From an uncultured Alphaproteobacteria bacterium (GTDB taxonomy: Bacteria; Pseudomonadota; Alphaproteobacteria; RF32; CAG-239), in assembly GCA_944391445.1 (NCBI GenBank), contig CALXTL010000002.1, forward strand, positions 1 to 64,000: DNA of 64,000 bases. The letters run 5' to 3'. Made by a program: the position numbers and the translations under genes. The notes beneath the pieces were generated by a model. The model was given only the letters and a program-made list of their open reading frames with translations, made no database searches and was not told where the DNA came from. The number at the start of each line of letters is the position of its first letter. Within the stretch, counting starts at the first letter, position 1. Below, piece by piece: positions 44,163-52,611 of this stretch.

Positions 44163-45065
44163 ATGCTATGGATCATTAACGGGCTTCTTTATGGTTTCTT
44201 CACGGCGCTTTACACTCTGGTTAATCAGAGGCACAAATTCAACGGTTATGTTCTCGGCATCTGGCGCGGCTTCGGTGTTGCCCTGATATTTATGCCGTTT
44301 TTGCTGTTTCTGCCGCCGCAAACCGATGCCTTTGTCTGGGCTTTGCTGATCTTCCAAGGATGGATGATCGGCATTTATGACTCTCACCTTTTCTTTGCCT
44401 CGGCCAGATTTGGCGCTGGTGCAACTTCACGAATGATGGCCTTGAGTGCGCCCGTAACCGCGCTTTTATGGTGGGCGCTTACGCCGAAACTTTTTTTTGA
44501 TCTGTTTTCCAACGGCAATGTTTTCATCACCATCCTTTTGACTTTATTCGGTTTTACCTTTTGCTATTGGCAGATGATAAAAATTCCGCTTAATCGAAAA
44601 ATTGTCGAATACGTGGCACCAGCAATTTTTGCTCTGGCAGGCATGAGTATTGCGGCCAAAGAAATTGCCATGCTTGGCGAAAATGTCTGGATAAACATTG
44701 TTTATTATCTGGCCGTTGCCGCTTTTGTCAGCGGATGCTACAATACCATCTGCTATCTCAAAAGCGAAAAACCGACCCGCCAAGATTTTTTCAACACGGT
44801 CTTTGACCGTCGGCTTATTGCCGTCAGTGCCTACATCATCAGCTTTTCCGCCGCGTTAATAACCTCAAAAACCATGGCAATGCGCCTGGCGCCAAACCCG
44901 GGGTATGTTGTGGCTCTTGTTCTGACAGCGCCGCTTTTCGTCTTCTTTCTTAACAAATACAGACGCATTCCCGACAATATTTCCGTCAAAGCCGGCTTCT
45001 CCATGCTGTTCTTTTTGATTCTGCTGATGCTCCTGGTAACCGGCAACTGGGGTGTAGCAGACTAA
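44163..45065 (+). CDS. Multi-pass membrane protein, DMT/EamA-like
   Basis: The 300-residue protein has about nine to ten hydrophobic segments arranged as two similar halves, the pattern of drug/metabolite transporter (EamA) family permeases. The first half contains IWRGFGVALIFMPFLLFLPP and SAPVTALLWWAL, the second SAALITSKTMAMRLAPNPG. The substrate is unknown. The ribosome binding site is weak (GGCGGAAAAC before ATG). It is a single gene, diverging from the giant exported protein and ending 1 base before the stop of the convergent holA. Confidence 0.6.
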   Translation: MLWIINGLLYGFFTALYTLVNQRHKFNGYVLGIWRGFGVALIFMPFLLFLPPQTDAFVWALLIFQGWMIGIYDSHLFFASARFGAGATSRMMALSAPVTALLWWALTPKLFFDLFSNGNVFITILLTLFGFTFCYWQMIKIPLNRKIVEYVAPAIFALAGMSIAAKEIAMLGENVWINIVYYLAVAAFVSGCYNTICYLKSEKPTRQDFFNTVFDRRLIAVSAYIISFSAALITSKTMAMRLAPNPGYVVALVLTAPLFVFFLNKYRRIPDNISVKAGFSMLFFLILLMLLVTGNWGVAD

Positions 45066-45066
45066 A

Positions 45067-46101
45067 TCATGCGGCGCGGGCCAATTTGGCCGCGGCGGAA
45101 GAAATCTGCATCAGACAATAAGACAAAATCTCCGTTGCCGGATAATTTGTTGTTTTGCAATCACGCTCACACTTATACAGCAACTCCATCACCGAAAAGA
45201 GCCTTTCTTTCGGCCATAGCGCGAGCTGGCGTTTAAACGAAGAAACCCGGTAAAACATTATCCGCGGCACCAGCTTATCCATTGCTTTTTCAGGAGTTTC
45301 CCCTTTTTCCATATAGCCTCGGCAGACAATCAACCGGCTAAAATGGCTCCCGAGCGCACGCACAATCGTAACCGGCTCTTCGCCCTCGTTCAACAATCGT
45401 TGCAATGCTTTTTGCGATTTTTCGCTGTTACCGCCGGCCGTATAATAGCACACATCATCCGTATTAGAAACCGACTGATCGGAAATAACCGCCTTAACAT
45501 CGTCAATTGTCACATTCCGTCTGTCTCCCAGATAAGTGATCAGTTTTTCAATTTCACCCACATTTGATTTGCGATCATTGGATAATCTGGCGCACAAAAG
45601 CTGCAAAGCCTCATTACCGATCGTAACGGCATTATCAATAAACATTGCCCGTGCCGTGCTGAAAATATCTTCATCGCGGTCTTCATAGCAGGCAACCGCC
45701 GCCGCATTATCCGCACCTTCGGCCCATGCCACCAATGAAGATTTTTTATTAAGCGAGACAGAGTAAACAACCACCAGCGTATCGGCAACCGAATTTTCAA
45801 ACAAAAGCTTAAGCTGCTTGGTCAGATTGTTATCTGCATCGCGGATAACAATCACCCGCCGGCCGCCCATCAGTGACTGACTATTATATTCCGAGCTTAA
45901 AAGCCCGGGGTCACCGTTGACTTCGGCACCATTCAGATAAACCACGTGAAACGGATCATAAACATCCGGAGACACACTCTGAACCAATCGACGCACATAT
46001 TCGGCGACCAATCCCTCATTTGATCCGTAAATCAGAAAAGCACCAATGCTGCTGTCGGCTTTTTTCAGATATTTGTCAATCTGCGCCTGCTTATAAATCA
46101 C
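45067..46101 (-). CDS. holA: DNA polymerase III subunit delta
   Basis: Clamp-loader subunit that opens the beta clamp. The 344 residues begin MIYKQAQIDKYLKKADSSIG, and FLIYGSNEGLVAEYVRRLV corresponds to the degenerate nucleotide-binding loop. LQLLCARLSNDRKSNVGEIE and the segment KLITYLGDRRNVTIDDVKAV are typical of HolA. Sequence conservation in the family is low, but position after lptE, with an 11-base overlap, is the conserved leuS-lptE-holA arrangement. Confidence 0.93.
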   Translation of the reverse strand: MIYKQAQIDKYLKKADSSIGAFLIYGSNEGLVAEYVRRLVQSVSPDVYDPFHVVYLNGAEVNGDPGLLSSEYNSQSLMGGRRVIVIRDADNNLTKQLKLLFENSVADTLVVVYSVSLNKKSSLVAWAEGADNAAAVACYEDRDEDIFSTARAMFIDNAVTIGNEALQLLCARLSNDRKSNVGEIEKLITYLGDRRNVTIDDVKAVISDQSVSNTDDVCYYTAGGNSEKSQKALQRLLNEGEEPVTIVRALGSHFSRLIVCRGYMEKGETPEKAMDKLVPRIMFYRVSSFKRQLALWPKERLFSVMELLYKCERDCKTTNYPATEILSYCLMQISSAAAKLARAA

Positions 46102-46642
46102 GGTCGCTGGTTCCCCCGCTCAGTTTTTTATGGAAATATGCTCCGAGACGCAGAGCAATGTCATTGGCAATAATTTTGGCCGCGTCGCTTTCGGTTTTTT
46201 TCTGCGCCATGGTTGTCGAATAGGGATTTGCCATAATATCATAACTGACAAAAGCAATACTGTCGCTACGCAGTTTTACCTCCGTTCCTTCCCAAAGTTC
46301 ATACTGAACCCGGTAGCTGACACGTTCGCTGGTGGCGGTAATATCGTCGCGCAAAGCCTGTTGCGTTACCTGCCGGTCTGTCAGTCTGACTTCAAGACGA
46401 TAGCGCGGTTTTTGAGGAGCGCCGCGCGGTGTCAGCAGATCCAGCAGATTATTGCGCAGTTGCTGTCCGAAACGCTCAGAGATCGGATTAATCTTAATCT
46501 GAGCCATCTCTTCGCTGATTGAAGTATCAAACTTATCGTTAAAATACCAACTTCCGGCTTTCTCTCGCTGTACATACAACGGTTCAAATCCGCAGGCGGA
46601 AACCGCCAAAAACATCCCTGCAATCAACCAACTTTTCTTCAT
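46091..46642 (-). CDS. lptE: LPS assembly lipoprotein LptE
   Basis: Outer-membrane lipoprotein that plugs and assembles the LptD channel for LPS. The 183 residues start with a lipoprotein signal peptide (MKKSWLIAGMFLAVSACGFEPLY), the lipidated cysteine being in VSACGF. The CGFEPLY start after the lipobox is characteristic of LptE in alphaproteobacteria. It lies 17 bases after leuS and overlaps holA. It complements lptC-lptA-lptB at 4.6-6.8 kb; lptD is not in the window. Confidence 0.9.
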   Translation of the reverse strand: MKKSWLIAGMFLAVSACGFEPLYVQREKAGSWYFNDKFDTSISEEMAQIKINPISERFGQQLRNNLLDLLTPRGAPQKPRYRLEVRLTDRQVTQQALRDDITATSERVSYRVQYELWEGTEVKLRSDSIAFVSYDIMANPYSTTMAQKKTESDAAKIIANDIALRLGAYFHKKLSGGTSDRDL

Positions 46643-46659
46643 CAGACCAACCCGTTTTG

Positions 46660-49110
46660 CTATATGACAATGTTGCAGATTTTATTGGGAACAACAATAA
46701 TCTTGCGGATATCCTTACCCTCCAGCTGGCGTCTGACATTATCAAGCGCCAAAGCTGCGGCCTGAATATCTTCATTGGCGGCATTAAGCGGAACATTAAC
46801 GGTACCGCGCATTTTTCCGCAAATTTGAACCGCCACAGTCACCATATCGTCTTGAGCCAAAGTTTTGTCGCCTTGGGGCCATGTCTCATTAATAATCAGT
46901 CCCTGATAACCGAGCCGTGCCCACATTTCCTCGCACAGATGCGGCGTAAACGGCGCCATCAGCTTCAAAAGCGTTGCATATAGTTCTGCCGGAATTTTCT
47001 CCAGATTACTCAAATAATTAACATATGTCATCAGTGAAGAAACTGCCGTATTAAACCGCATCTGATCAATTCTGTCGGTAACTTCAAGAATACATTTGTG
47101 CATAGCCCGCAAATCTTCCTTGGTCGGTTGCTGTTTATAAACTTTTTTAAACAGATTATAAACCTTGCCGACAAAGCGGTATACACCCATCAAACTTTCA
47201 TCCGACCACATGGCCACTTGGTCAAACGGCCCGATAAACATCTCATAAAGGCGGAAAGTATCTGCGCCATAAGCGGCCACAATATCGTCCGGATTAATAA
47301 CATTGCCGCGTGATTTGGACATTTTTTCGCCGTTCTCAGCCAAAATCATACCATGTGACGTACGTTTATTATACGGCTCTTTGGTTGGCACCAAACCGCA
47401 ATCATACAAAAATTTGTGCCAAAAGCGAGAATACAACAAGTGCAGCGTGGTATGCTCCATACCGCCGTTATACCAGTCGACATTCATCCAATAGTCCAGC
47501 GCTTCTTTAGAGGCAAATTCTTTGTCATTATGCGGATCGCAATAGCGCAGAAAATACCAGGAAGACCCGGCCCAGTTCGGCATGGTATCGGTCTCGCGAC
47601 GGGCTTTTGCACCGCATTTCGGGCACTTGGTATAAAGCCAGTCACCAGCCTTTGACAGCGGAGACTCTCCTTCATCGTTAGGATGATAATCCGGTACTTC
47701 CGGCAACTTCAGCGGCAGTTCGGATTCCGGAATCGGCTGCCAGCCGCAATGTTCGCAATAGACCATCGGAATTGGCTCACCCCAGTAACGCTGACGAGAA
47801 AAAACCCAATCGCGCAATTTAAAATTAACTTTTGGCCGGCCAAACCCATTCTTAACGGCATAATCCGTCGCCGCTTTCATCCCGTCTTCTTTGTTCATTC
47901 CGTCAAGGAAAGAAGAATTGATATGCGGTCCGTCTTCTTCAAAAGCTTTTTCAGAAATATCGCCGCCGTCTAAAACCTGAATAATGGGCAAATCAAAAAC
48001 CTTGGCAAAATCATAGTCGCGCTGATCATGCGCCGGCACGGCCATAATGGCGCCGGTTCCATATCCGGTCAGTACATAGTCGGAAATAAAAACCGGAATC
48101 TCTTTGCCGTTAAACGGATTAACCGCCTTCATGCCTTTCAGCTCCACGCCGGTTTTGCCGTCACCCTGCGTGCGTTGCAAATCAGACTTTTTGGCTGTCT
48201 CGTCAACATAGACCTTAATCTCGGCCTGATTTTCAAAACGCCCCATATATTTTTGCACAAAAGGATGCTCCGGCGCCAAAACCATATACGTTACGCCAAA
48301 AGCCGTATCCGGCCGGGTTGTAAAAACGGTCAGTTTATCTTCGCCGAATTTGAAATCAAGCTCCGCCCCCTCCGAACGGCCGATCCAATTGATTTGCTGC
48401 GACTTAACCCGATCAATAAAATCAAGCCCGTCCAAATCCTTAATCAGTCTGTCGGCATACTTGGTAATGGCAATCATCCATTGTTCTTTATCCTTACGCA
48501 CCACTTGCGCGCCGCAGCGTTCGCAGCAGCCGTCAACCACTTCCTCGTTGGCCAGACCGACCTTACACGACGGACACCAGTTAATGGCAATTTTATCTTT
48601 ATAAGCCAGACCTTTTTCGAAAAATTTGATAAACATCCACTGCGTCCATTTGTAATATTCCGGATCGCAGGTGCTGATACATCTGTCCCAGTCAAAGCAA
48701 AAACCAAGTGATTTCAGTTGCTTGGTAAAAGTTTTGATGTTGGCTGCCGTGGAAACCGCCGGGTGAACGCCGGTTTTAATTGCATAATTTTCGGCGGGCA
48801 GACCAAAAGCATCAAACCCCATCGGATACAAAACATTAAATCCCTGCATCCGTTTTTTGCGGGCAATAACATCCAAAGCCGTGTAAGAACGCGGATGCCC
48901 CACATGCAAACCGGCGCCGGACGGATATGGAAATTCAACCAAAGCATAAAACTTCTCTTTGTTTTTATCAATTTCAACATGGTAGGCTTTTTCATCATCC
49001 CAAATTTCCTGCCATTTTTTTTCAATCGTCTTGAAATTATACCGATCTTCGAGCTTCCAGCTTTCCTGCCATTGTTCAAAGCTGTCTTTTCCGTCAAATT
49101 TTTTATTCAT
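46660..49110 (-). CDS. leuS: Leucine-tRNA ligase, bacterial type but atypical for alphaproteobacteria
   Basis: Charges tRNA-Leu. The 816 residues contain the class I motifs HVGH at 69-72 (PYPSGAGLHVGHP) and KMSKS (GEKMSKSRGNVINPDD). A zinc-type four-cysteine module is present (CPSCKVGLANEEV and CCERCG), along with an editing domain and the anticodon-binding region. The HIGH region, with SGAGLHVGHPRSYTALD and FDAFGLPAENYAIKTG, resembles Firmicutes, Bacteroidetes or candidate-phylum enzymes more than alphaproteobacterial ones (SGRIHMGHVRNY type). An N-terminal extension of about 23 residues precedes the usual start. It leads leuS-lptE-holA. Confidence 0.95.
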   Translation of the reverse strand: MNKKFDGKDSFEQWQESWKLEDRYNFKTIEKKWQEIWDDEKAYHVEIDKNKEKFYALVEFPYPSGAGLHVGHPRSYTALDVIARKKRMQGFNVLYPMGFDAFGLPAENYAIKTGVHPAVSTAANIKTFTKQLKSLGFCFDWDRCISTCDPEYYKWTQWMFIKFFEKGLAYKDKIAINWCPSCKVGLANEEVVDGCCERCGAQVVRKDKEQWMIAITKYADRLIKDLDGLDFIDRVKSQQINWIGRSEGAELDFKFGEDKLTVFTTRPDTAFGVTYMVLAPEHPFVQKYMGRFENQAEIKVYVDETAKKSDLQRTQGDGKTGVELKGMKAVNPFNGKEIPVFISDYVLTGYGTGAIMAVPAHDQRDYDFAKVFDLPIIQVLDGGDISEKAFEEDGPHINSSFLDGMNKEDGMKAATDYAVKNGFGRPKVNFKLRDWVFSRQRYWGEPIPMVYCEHCGWQPIPESELPLKLPEVPDYHPNDEGESPLSKAGDWLYTKCPKCGAKARRETDTMPNWAGSSWYFLRYCDPHNDKEFASKEALDYWMNVDWYNGGMEHTTLHLLYSRFWHKFLYDCGLVPTKEPYNKRTSHGMILAENGEKMSKSRGNVINPDDIVAAYGADTFRLYEMFIGPFDQVAMWSDESLMGVYRFVGKVYNLFKKVYKQQPTKEDLRAMHKCILEVTDRIDQMRFNTAVSSLMTYVNYLSNLEKIPAELYATLLKLMAPFTPHLCEEMWARLGYQGLIINETWPQGDKTLAQDDMVTVAVQICGKMRGTVNVPLNAANEDIQAAALALDNVRRQLEGKDIRKIIVVPNKICNIVI

Positions 49111-49253
49111 TACCTTTCGTCCCTGCGGCTAAAATCATAACTAATCACAAAAATTAACTTAATTTGATACTTTTGACAAGAGTCTATTTTAACACTTGTA
49201 TTTATAACCACGATTAAATACAATGAGCGTAGTTAAAAAAATGGCAGCGAAAA

Positions 49254-50534
49254 ATGACCGATTCCCGTTTGACTGCAATTCTGATTCTGCAGGAAATTAT
49301 CGAAAATAAAAGCTTTGCTTCCGATGCCAGGCTCCGTTTTGAAAAAGAAGCCGGCAACGATGCTTTTGTCACCATGCTGCTGCAAACAACACTCCGCCGT
49401 ATGCTTCCTCTTCGACGCATTCTCGGACTGTTCGTCAAAAGGAAATTACCGGCTCAGGCAAAATTTGCGCATTATGCACTGCTTCTGGCTGCAACTGAAA
49501 TTCTCTGGTTGGAAACACCGGACTATGCCGTCATCAACAGTTATGTCGGCCTGGTCAAAAAAAAGCTGGATAAATATATTGCCGGCTTTGTCAACGCGGT
49601 TTTACGCAAAATTGCCGCCGATGCAAAAAATTTGGCACAAACAAACACATCTGAATTTTTTCCGCCGGAATTCCGACGGATTCTGAATGTCAGTTATAGC
49701 CGCAAAACTGTCCGCGAAATTGAAAATGTTTTTATTAACCAGCCCGAACTCGATCTTTCCTGCAAGGCAGAACCGCAGCTCTGGGCGCAAAAGCTCAATG
49801 CCCGTTTGCTGCCGACCGGCACGTTGCGCTTGTCCGGACAGGGCAATCCCGCAAAATGGCCGGGCTATGCTGACGGTGCCTGGTGGGTACAGGATTTTGC
49901 CGCGTCTTTGGCTGTCAAGACCTTAGGAGAAGATCTCTCCAAACAAAAAGTTCTGGACCTTTGCGCCGCGCCGGGCGGCAAAACGGCACAACTCCTGTCC
50001 AAGGGCGCCGAAGTCACCGCGCTGGATATTTCCGCACCGCGTTTGGAACGTCTGCGCGAAAACATCTGCCGCCTGCAATTGCCTTTGCCGCAAATTATCT
50101 GCGCCGATGCCGTTTCTTATTTGCAAAATTTGCCAAAACCGTGTTTTGACGCAGTCATCTTGGATGCACCTTGCTCTGCCACCGGCACCTTGCGCCGCCA
50201 CCCGGAAATCATCCATATCAAAAATCTGGCCGATGTGGAAAAACAAGCCGCCATTCAAAAAGAAATTCTTGCCGTTGTTGAACGAGCCGTCAAACCCGGA
50301 GGCTTTTTAGTCTACTGTGTTTGTTCTCTGGCCCGGGCTGAAGGAGAAGAACAAATGACCGGTTTTCTAAAACAACACCCGACCTTTTTTCCGCGCCGGC
50401 TAAATGCAATTATTCCCGCTGCTGTCTCTGAAATTCTAACACCGGAAGGCTACATCCGCACACTTCCCTGCCATTTGAAAAAATTCGGCGGCACCGACGG
50501 CTTTTTCGTTGCCTGCCTGCAAAAAGGACAATAA
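49254..50534 (+). CDS. rsmB: 16S rRNA (cytosine(967)-C(5))-methyltransferase RsmB
   Basis: Methylates C967 of 16S rRNA. The 426 residues comprise an N-terminal NusB-like RNA-binding domain (about 1-130, with RLTAILILQEIIENKSF and YAVINSYVGLVKK) and a C-terminal SAM methyltransferase domain with VLDLCAAPGGKTAQLLS, the PC motif ILDAPCSATGTLRRHPEI and the second catalytic cysteine in VYCVCSLARAEGEEQ. The ribosome binding site is weak. It diverges from leuS and is followed after 3 bases by the PanE-like gene. Confidence 0.94.
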   Translation: MTDSRLTAILILQEIIENKSFASDARLRFEKEAGNDAFVTMLLQTTLRRMLPLRRILGLFVKRKLPAQAKFAHYALLLAATEILWLETPDYAVINSYVGLVKKKLDKYIAGFVNAVLRKIAADAKNLAQTNTSEFFPPEFRRILNVSYSRKTVREIENVFINQPELDLSCKAEPQLWAQKLNARLLPTGTLRLSGQGNPAKWPGYADGAWWVQDFAASLAVKTLGEDLSKQKVLDLCAAPGGKTAQLLSKGAEVTALDISAPRLERLRENICRLQLPLPQIICADAVSYLQNLPKPCFDAVILDAPCSATGTLRRHPEIIHIKNLADVEKQAAIQKEILAVVERAVKPGGFLVYCVCSLARAEGEEQMTGFLKQHPTFFPRRLNAIIPAAVSEILTPEGYIRTLPCHLKKFGGTDGFFVACLQKGQ

Positions 50535-50537
50535 CCG

Positions 50538-51461
50538 ATGTTTTTTGCCAAAACCGATTCTCAACCAACCGCCAACCCGCAAAACATCGGCATTCTCGGC
50601 ACCAGTGCCGATGCTCTTTGGTGGGCAAACCAACTGCAAAATGCCGGTCACAACATCCGCCTGCTGACCCGGCCGCAGCAAGCTGACGAATATAATGCAA
50701 CAGATTTTGTTTTCAGAGATGCTTCCCGCCTTCGCAATCAACGCGGAAATTTCCGCTTTGTTCATGAGCTGGATGAAATTCCGCACCTGCTGATAATTGC
50801 CTCATCTCCCGACAAGCTAAAGGCCGACCTATCGCTTTTGACACCGGGCAAACTGGCCGACACACTGACAATCAATTTCTGTTTTCTGGGAAACGACCCC
50901 GTTTTAACGGAAATATTGCGTCGGCCGCCTGTCAGTGCATATCATGCAGGCTGTTTTAACGGCAGCAAAAATCATATCACCGTTTTCAAACGGGCCGCGC
51001 GGATTGTCTTTTCAATAGAAGACACAACGGCTGATGCCGCGCTGTTGCGCGAAATTTTTGAACCGACAAACATCAAGCCTGTTTTTTCCGCCGATAACAT
51101 GAACAATTTTTGGAGCTTTGCCGGACCATTTCTGGCGCATAACATGCTCACCGCAGCTTACGGGCAAAACATTTTTGAACTCGCCAAAGAAGAAAATGGC
51201 CGCAAAACGATTGATACGCTGCTGGAAGAACTTTCCAAAATTGCCGCGGCCGACAATGTTATTTTGTCGGCGGCCGCTCTGCTCTCCGAGCTTTATGAAA
51301 TCCCGCAGGATTTCAATTCTCCGCTGCAAACAAGCATCCGTGATCACACACCGCTTTTTTTCGACAGATTAAGCTCTTTTTTACTGTCAAAAAGCGGCAA
51401 AAACGAACGAAAATATCCTATGACACACCGGCTGCTGCAAATGGTTTACAACAAATACTAG
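50538..51461 (+). CDS. PanE/ApbA-like NAD(P)-binding protein of uncertain function
   Basis: The 307 residues start with a Rossmann-type segment (NIGILGTSADALWWANQLQNAG, about 15-36) and have an overall layout like 2-dehydropantoate 2-reductases: an N-terminal dinucleotide domain and a helical C-terminal domain (about 180-300). The glycine motif is GILGTSADA rather than the usual GxGxxG, and the catalytic lysine region of PanE is not obvious, so true ketopantoate reductase activity is doubtful. AGGA is 9 bases before the ATG. It is 3 bases after rsmB and probably cotranscribed with it. Confidence 0.45.
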   Translation: MFFAKTDSQPTANPQNIGILGTSADALWWANQLQNAGHNIRLLTRPQQADEYNATDFVFRDASRLRNQRGNFRFVHELDEIPHLLIIASSPDKLKADLSLLTPGKLADTLTINFCFLGNDPVLTEILRRPPVSAYHAGCFNGSKNHITVFKRAARIVFSIEDTTADAALLREIFEPTNIKPVFSADNMNNFWSFAGPFLAHNMLTAAYGQNIFELAKEENGRKTIDTLLEELSKIAAADNVILSAAALLSELYEIPQDFNSPLQTSIRDHTPLFFDRLSSFLLSKSGKNERKYPMTHRLLQMVYNKY

Positions 51462-51480
51462 CATAAAATAACAATCCCGC

Positions 51481-51508
51481 TTGAAGAAAAAAGCAAAAGC
51501 ATTACAAT
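51481..51508 (+). promoter_or_regulatory. Sigma-70 promoter for the membrane/TPR gene pair
   Basis: TTGAAG (51481-51486) and TACAAT (51503-51508) are separated by 16 bases, 32 bases upstream of the start at 51541. It makes the following two genes a separate transcription unit from rsmB. Confidence 0.55.
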
Positions 51509-51540
51509 ACAAACACGAATAAACAGGGAGAAATTTTAAG

Positions 51541-52611
51541 ATGCTCACAGACGGCGGCATATTATTTTCAGGGGTTTTATTTTGCCTGATCGGCAGCCTT
51601 TTTGCCTTTGCCGTCATTGCCAAAAAAAAGAAACCTTCTTTGAATGCGCCTTTTTTTGCGCTCAGTTGTATACTTGCTTTTGCCGTCATTGTAACCAGCT
51701 TTTTCTTTTGGAAGCAGTCTGATTTTATTTCTTCCGTCACATTGCCTGCATTTATCGCTCCGGCCGTTTGCTTGCCGGGTCTAGCTTTGTTAACCCTTGC
51801 TTTTCCCAAGCCGCGGCTGCAATTTCTTGCTCTGGCCCTGTGTTGTGCTGCTCTGGTTTTTGGTTTGAACCTCTCTGTTGTCTTTTCGGAAAATTTACCG
51901 GCTGTCGTCAACCTTGTTTTAAGCTTCTTGTTATGGCTGTCTGTTTGTTTCATCCCGCGTATTTTCAATCTTAATCTTGGTTTGCTCTGCATTGAGACGC
52001 TGACCATTGCGCTTGGATGCCTGTTGTTATTTTTCATCAATGCGTTGCCGTTTGCGCTTGGCTTTTTGAGTGGCAATATCGCCGCCTGTTTTTTGGCCTT
52101 GCTGATTGCCGGACGATCAAACAAAAATCTGCTGATTTCCGATCAGATGTGCAACCTGCTGGGCTTTTTGCTTGGTTGGCTGGTGATCCTGACCCTGGCC
52201 GAAGGCACGGGCAGTTGCTTGTTAACTTTTGCTTTGTATCCGCTGATTGAATTGATTGTTGTTCTGGCTCAAAAACTGACTTTTTTACCACAGTATGCCA
52301 TTGCCAAAAATAACACCCTTTATATACACATAGTCAGTGAAGAAATATCCCCGCCGATTGTCAACCGGCATTTTCTGCGCATCAGTGCCATCTGCATTTT
52401 GTTTGGCTGTTTTCAGGCTTTTGCACCGAATATTTATTCCATTCCGTCTTTCACGCTGTTGGTTGTCTTTTGGCAGTTGTATCGTATTTTCAACTGGCGT
52501 GAAAGTTCTTTGACTCTTAAAGAGACCAACCAGCGGCTGCTCAGCACCGTCAGAAAAAATTTGCAAGAAGTCTCTAAAAATTTCAAAAAGGGGGCCGAAA
52601 ACAAAGAATGA
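51541..52611 (+). CDS. Multi-pass membrane protein, possibly a degenerate MraY/WecA-like protein
   Basis: The 356-residue protein has about ten membrane segments and a short cytoplasmic C-terminal tail with a charged helix. The family is not certain. The order of features recalls polyprenyl-phosphate sugar-phosphate transferases (MraY/WecA). Residues about 195-220 (LLISDQMCNLLGFLLGWLVI) sit where those enzymes have GDxGSxxLG, and YPLIELIVVLAQKL precedes a segment with IHIVSEEISPP where they have a histidine-rich loop. The catalytic aspartates appear missing. GGGAG is 10 bases before the ATG. It overlaps the next gene by 4 bases (ATGA). Confidence 0.5.
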   Translation: MLTDGGILFSGVLFCLIGSLFAFAVIAKKKKPSLNAPFFALSCILAFAVIVTSFFFWKQSDFISSVTLPAFIAPAVCLPGLALLTLAFPKPRLQFLALALCCAALVFGLNLSVVFSENLPAVVNLVLSFLLWLSVCFIPRIFNLNLGLLCIETLTIALGCLLLFFINALPFALGFLSGNIAACFLALLIAGRSNKNLLISDQMCNLLGFLLGWLVILTLAEGTGSCLLTFALYPLIELIVVLAQKLTFLPQYAIAKNNTLYIHIVSEEISPPIVNRHFLRISAICILFGCFQAFAPNIYSIPSFTLLVVFWQLYRIFNWRESSLTLKETNQRLLSTVRKNLQEVSKNFKKGAENKE

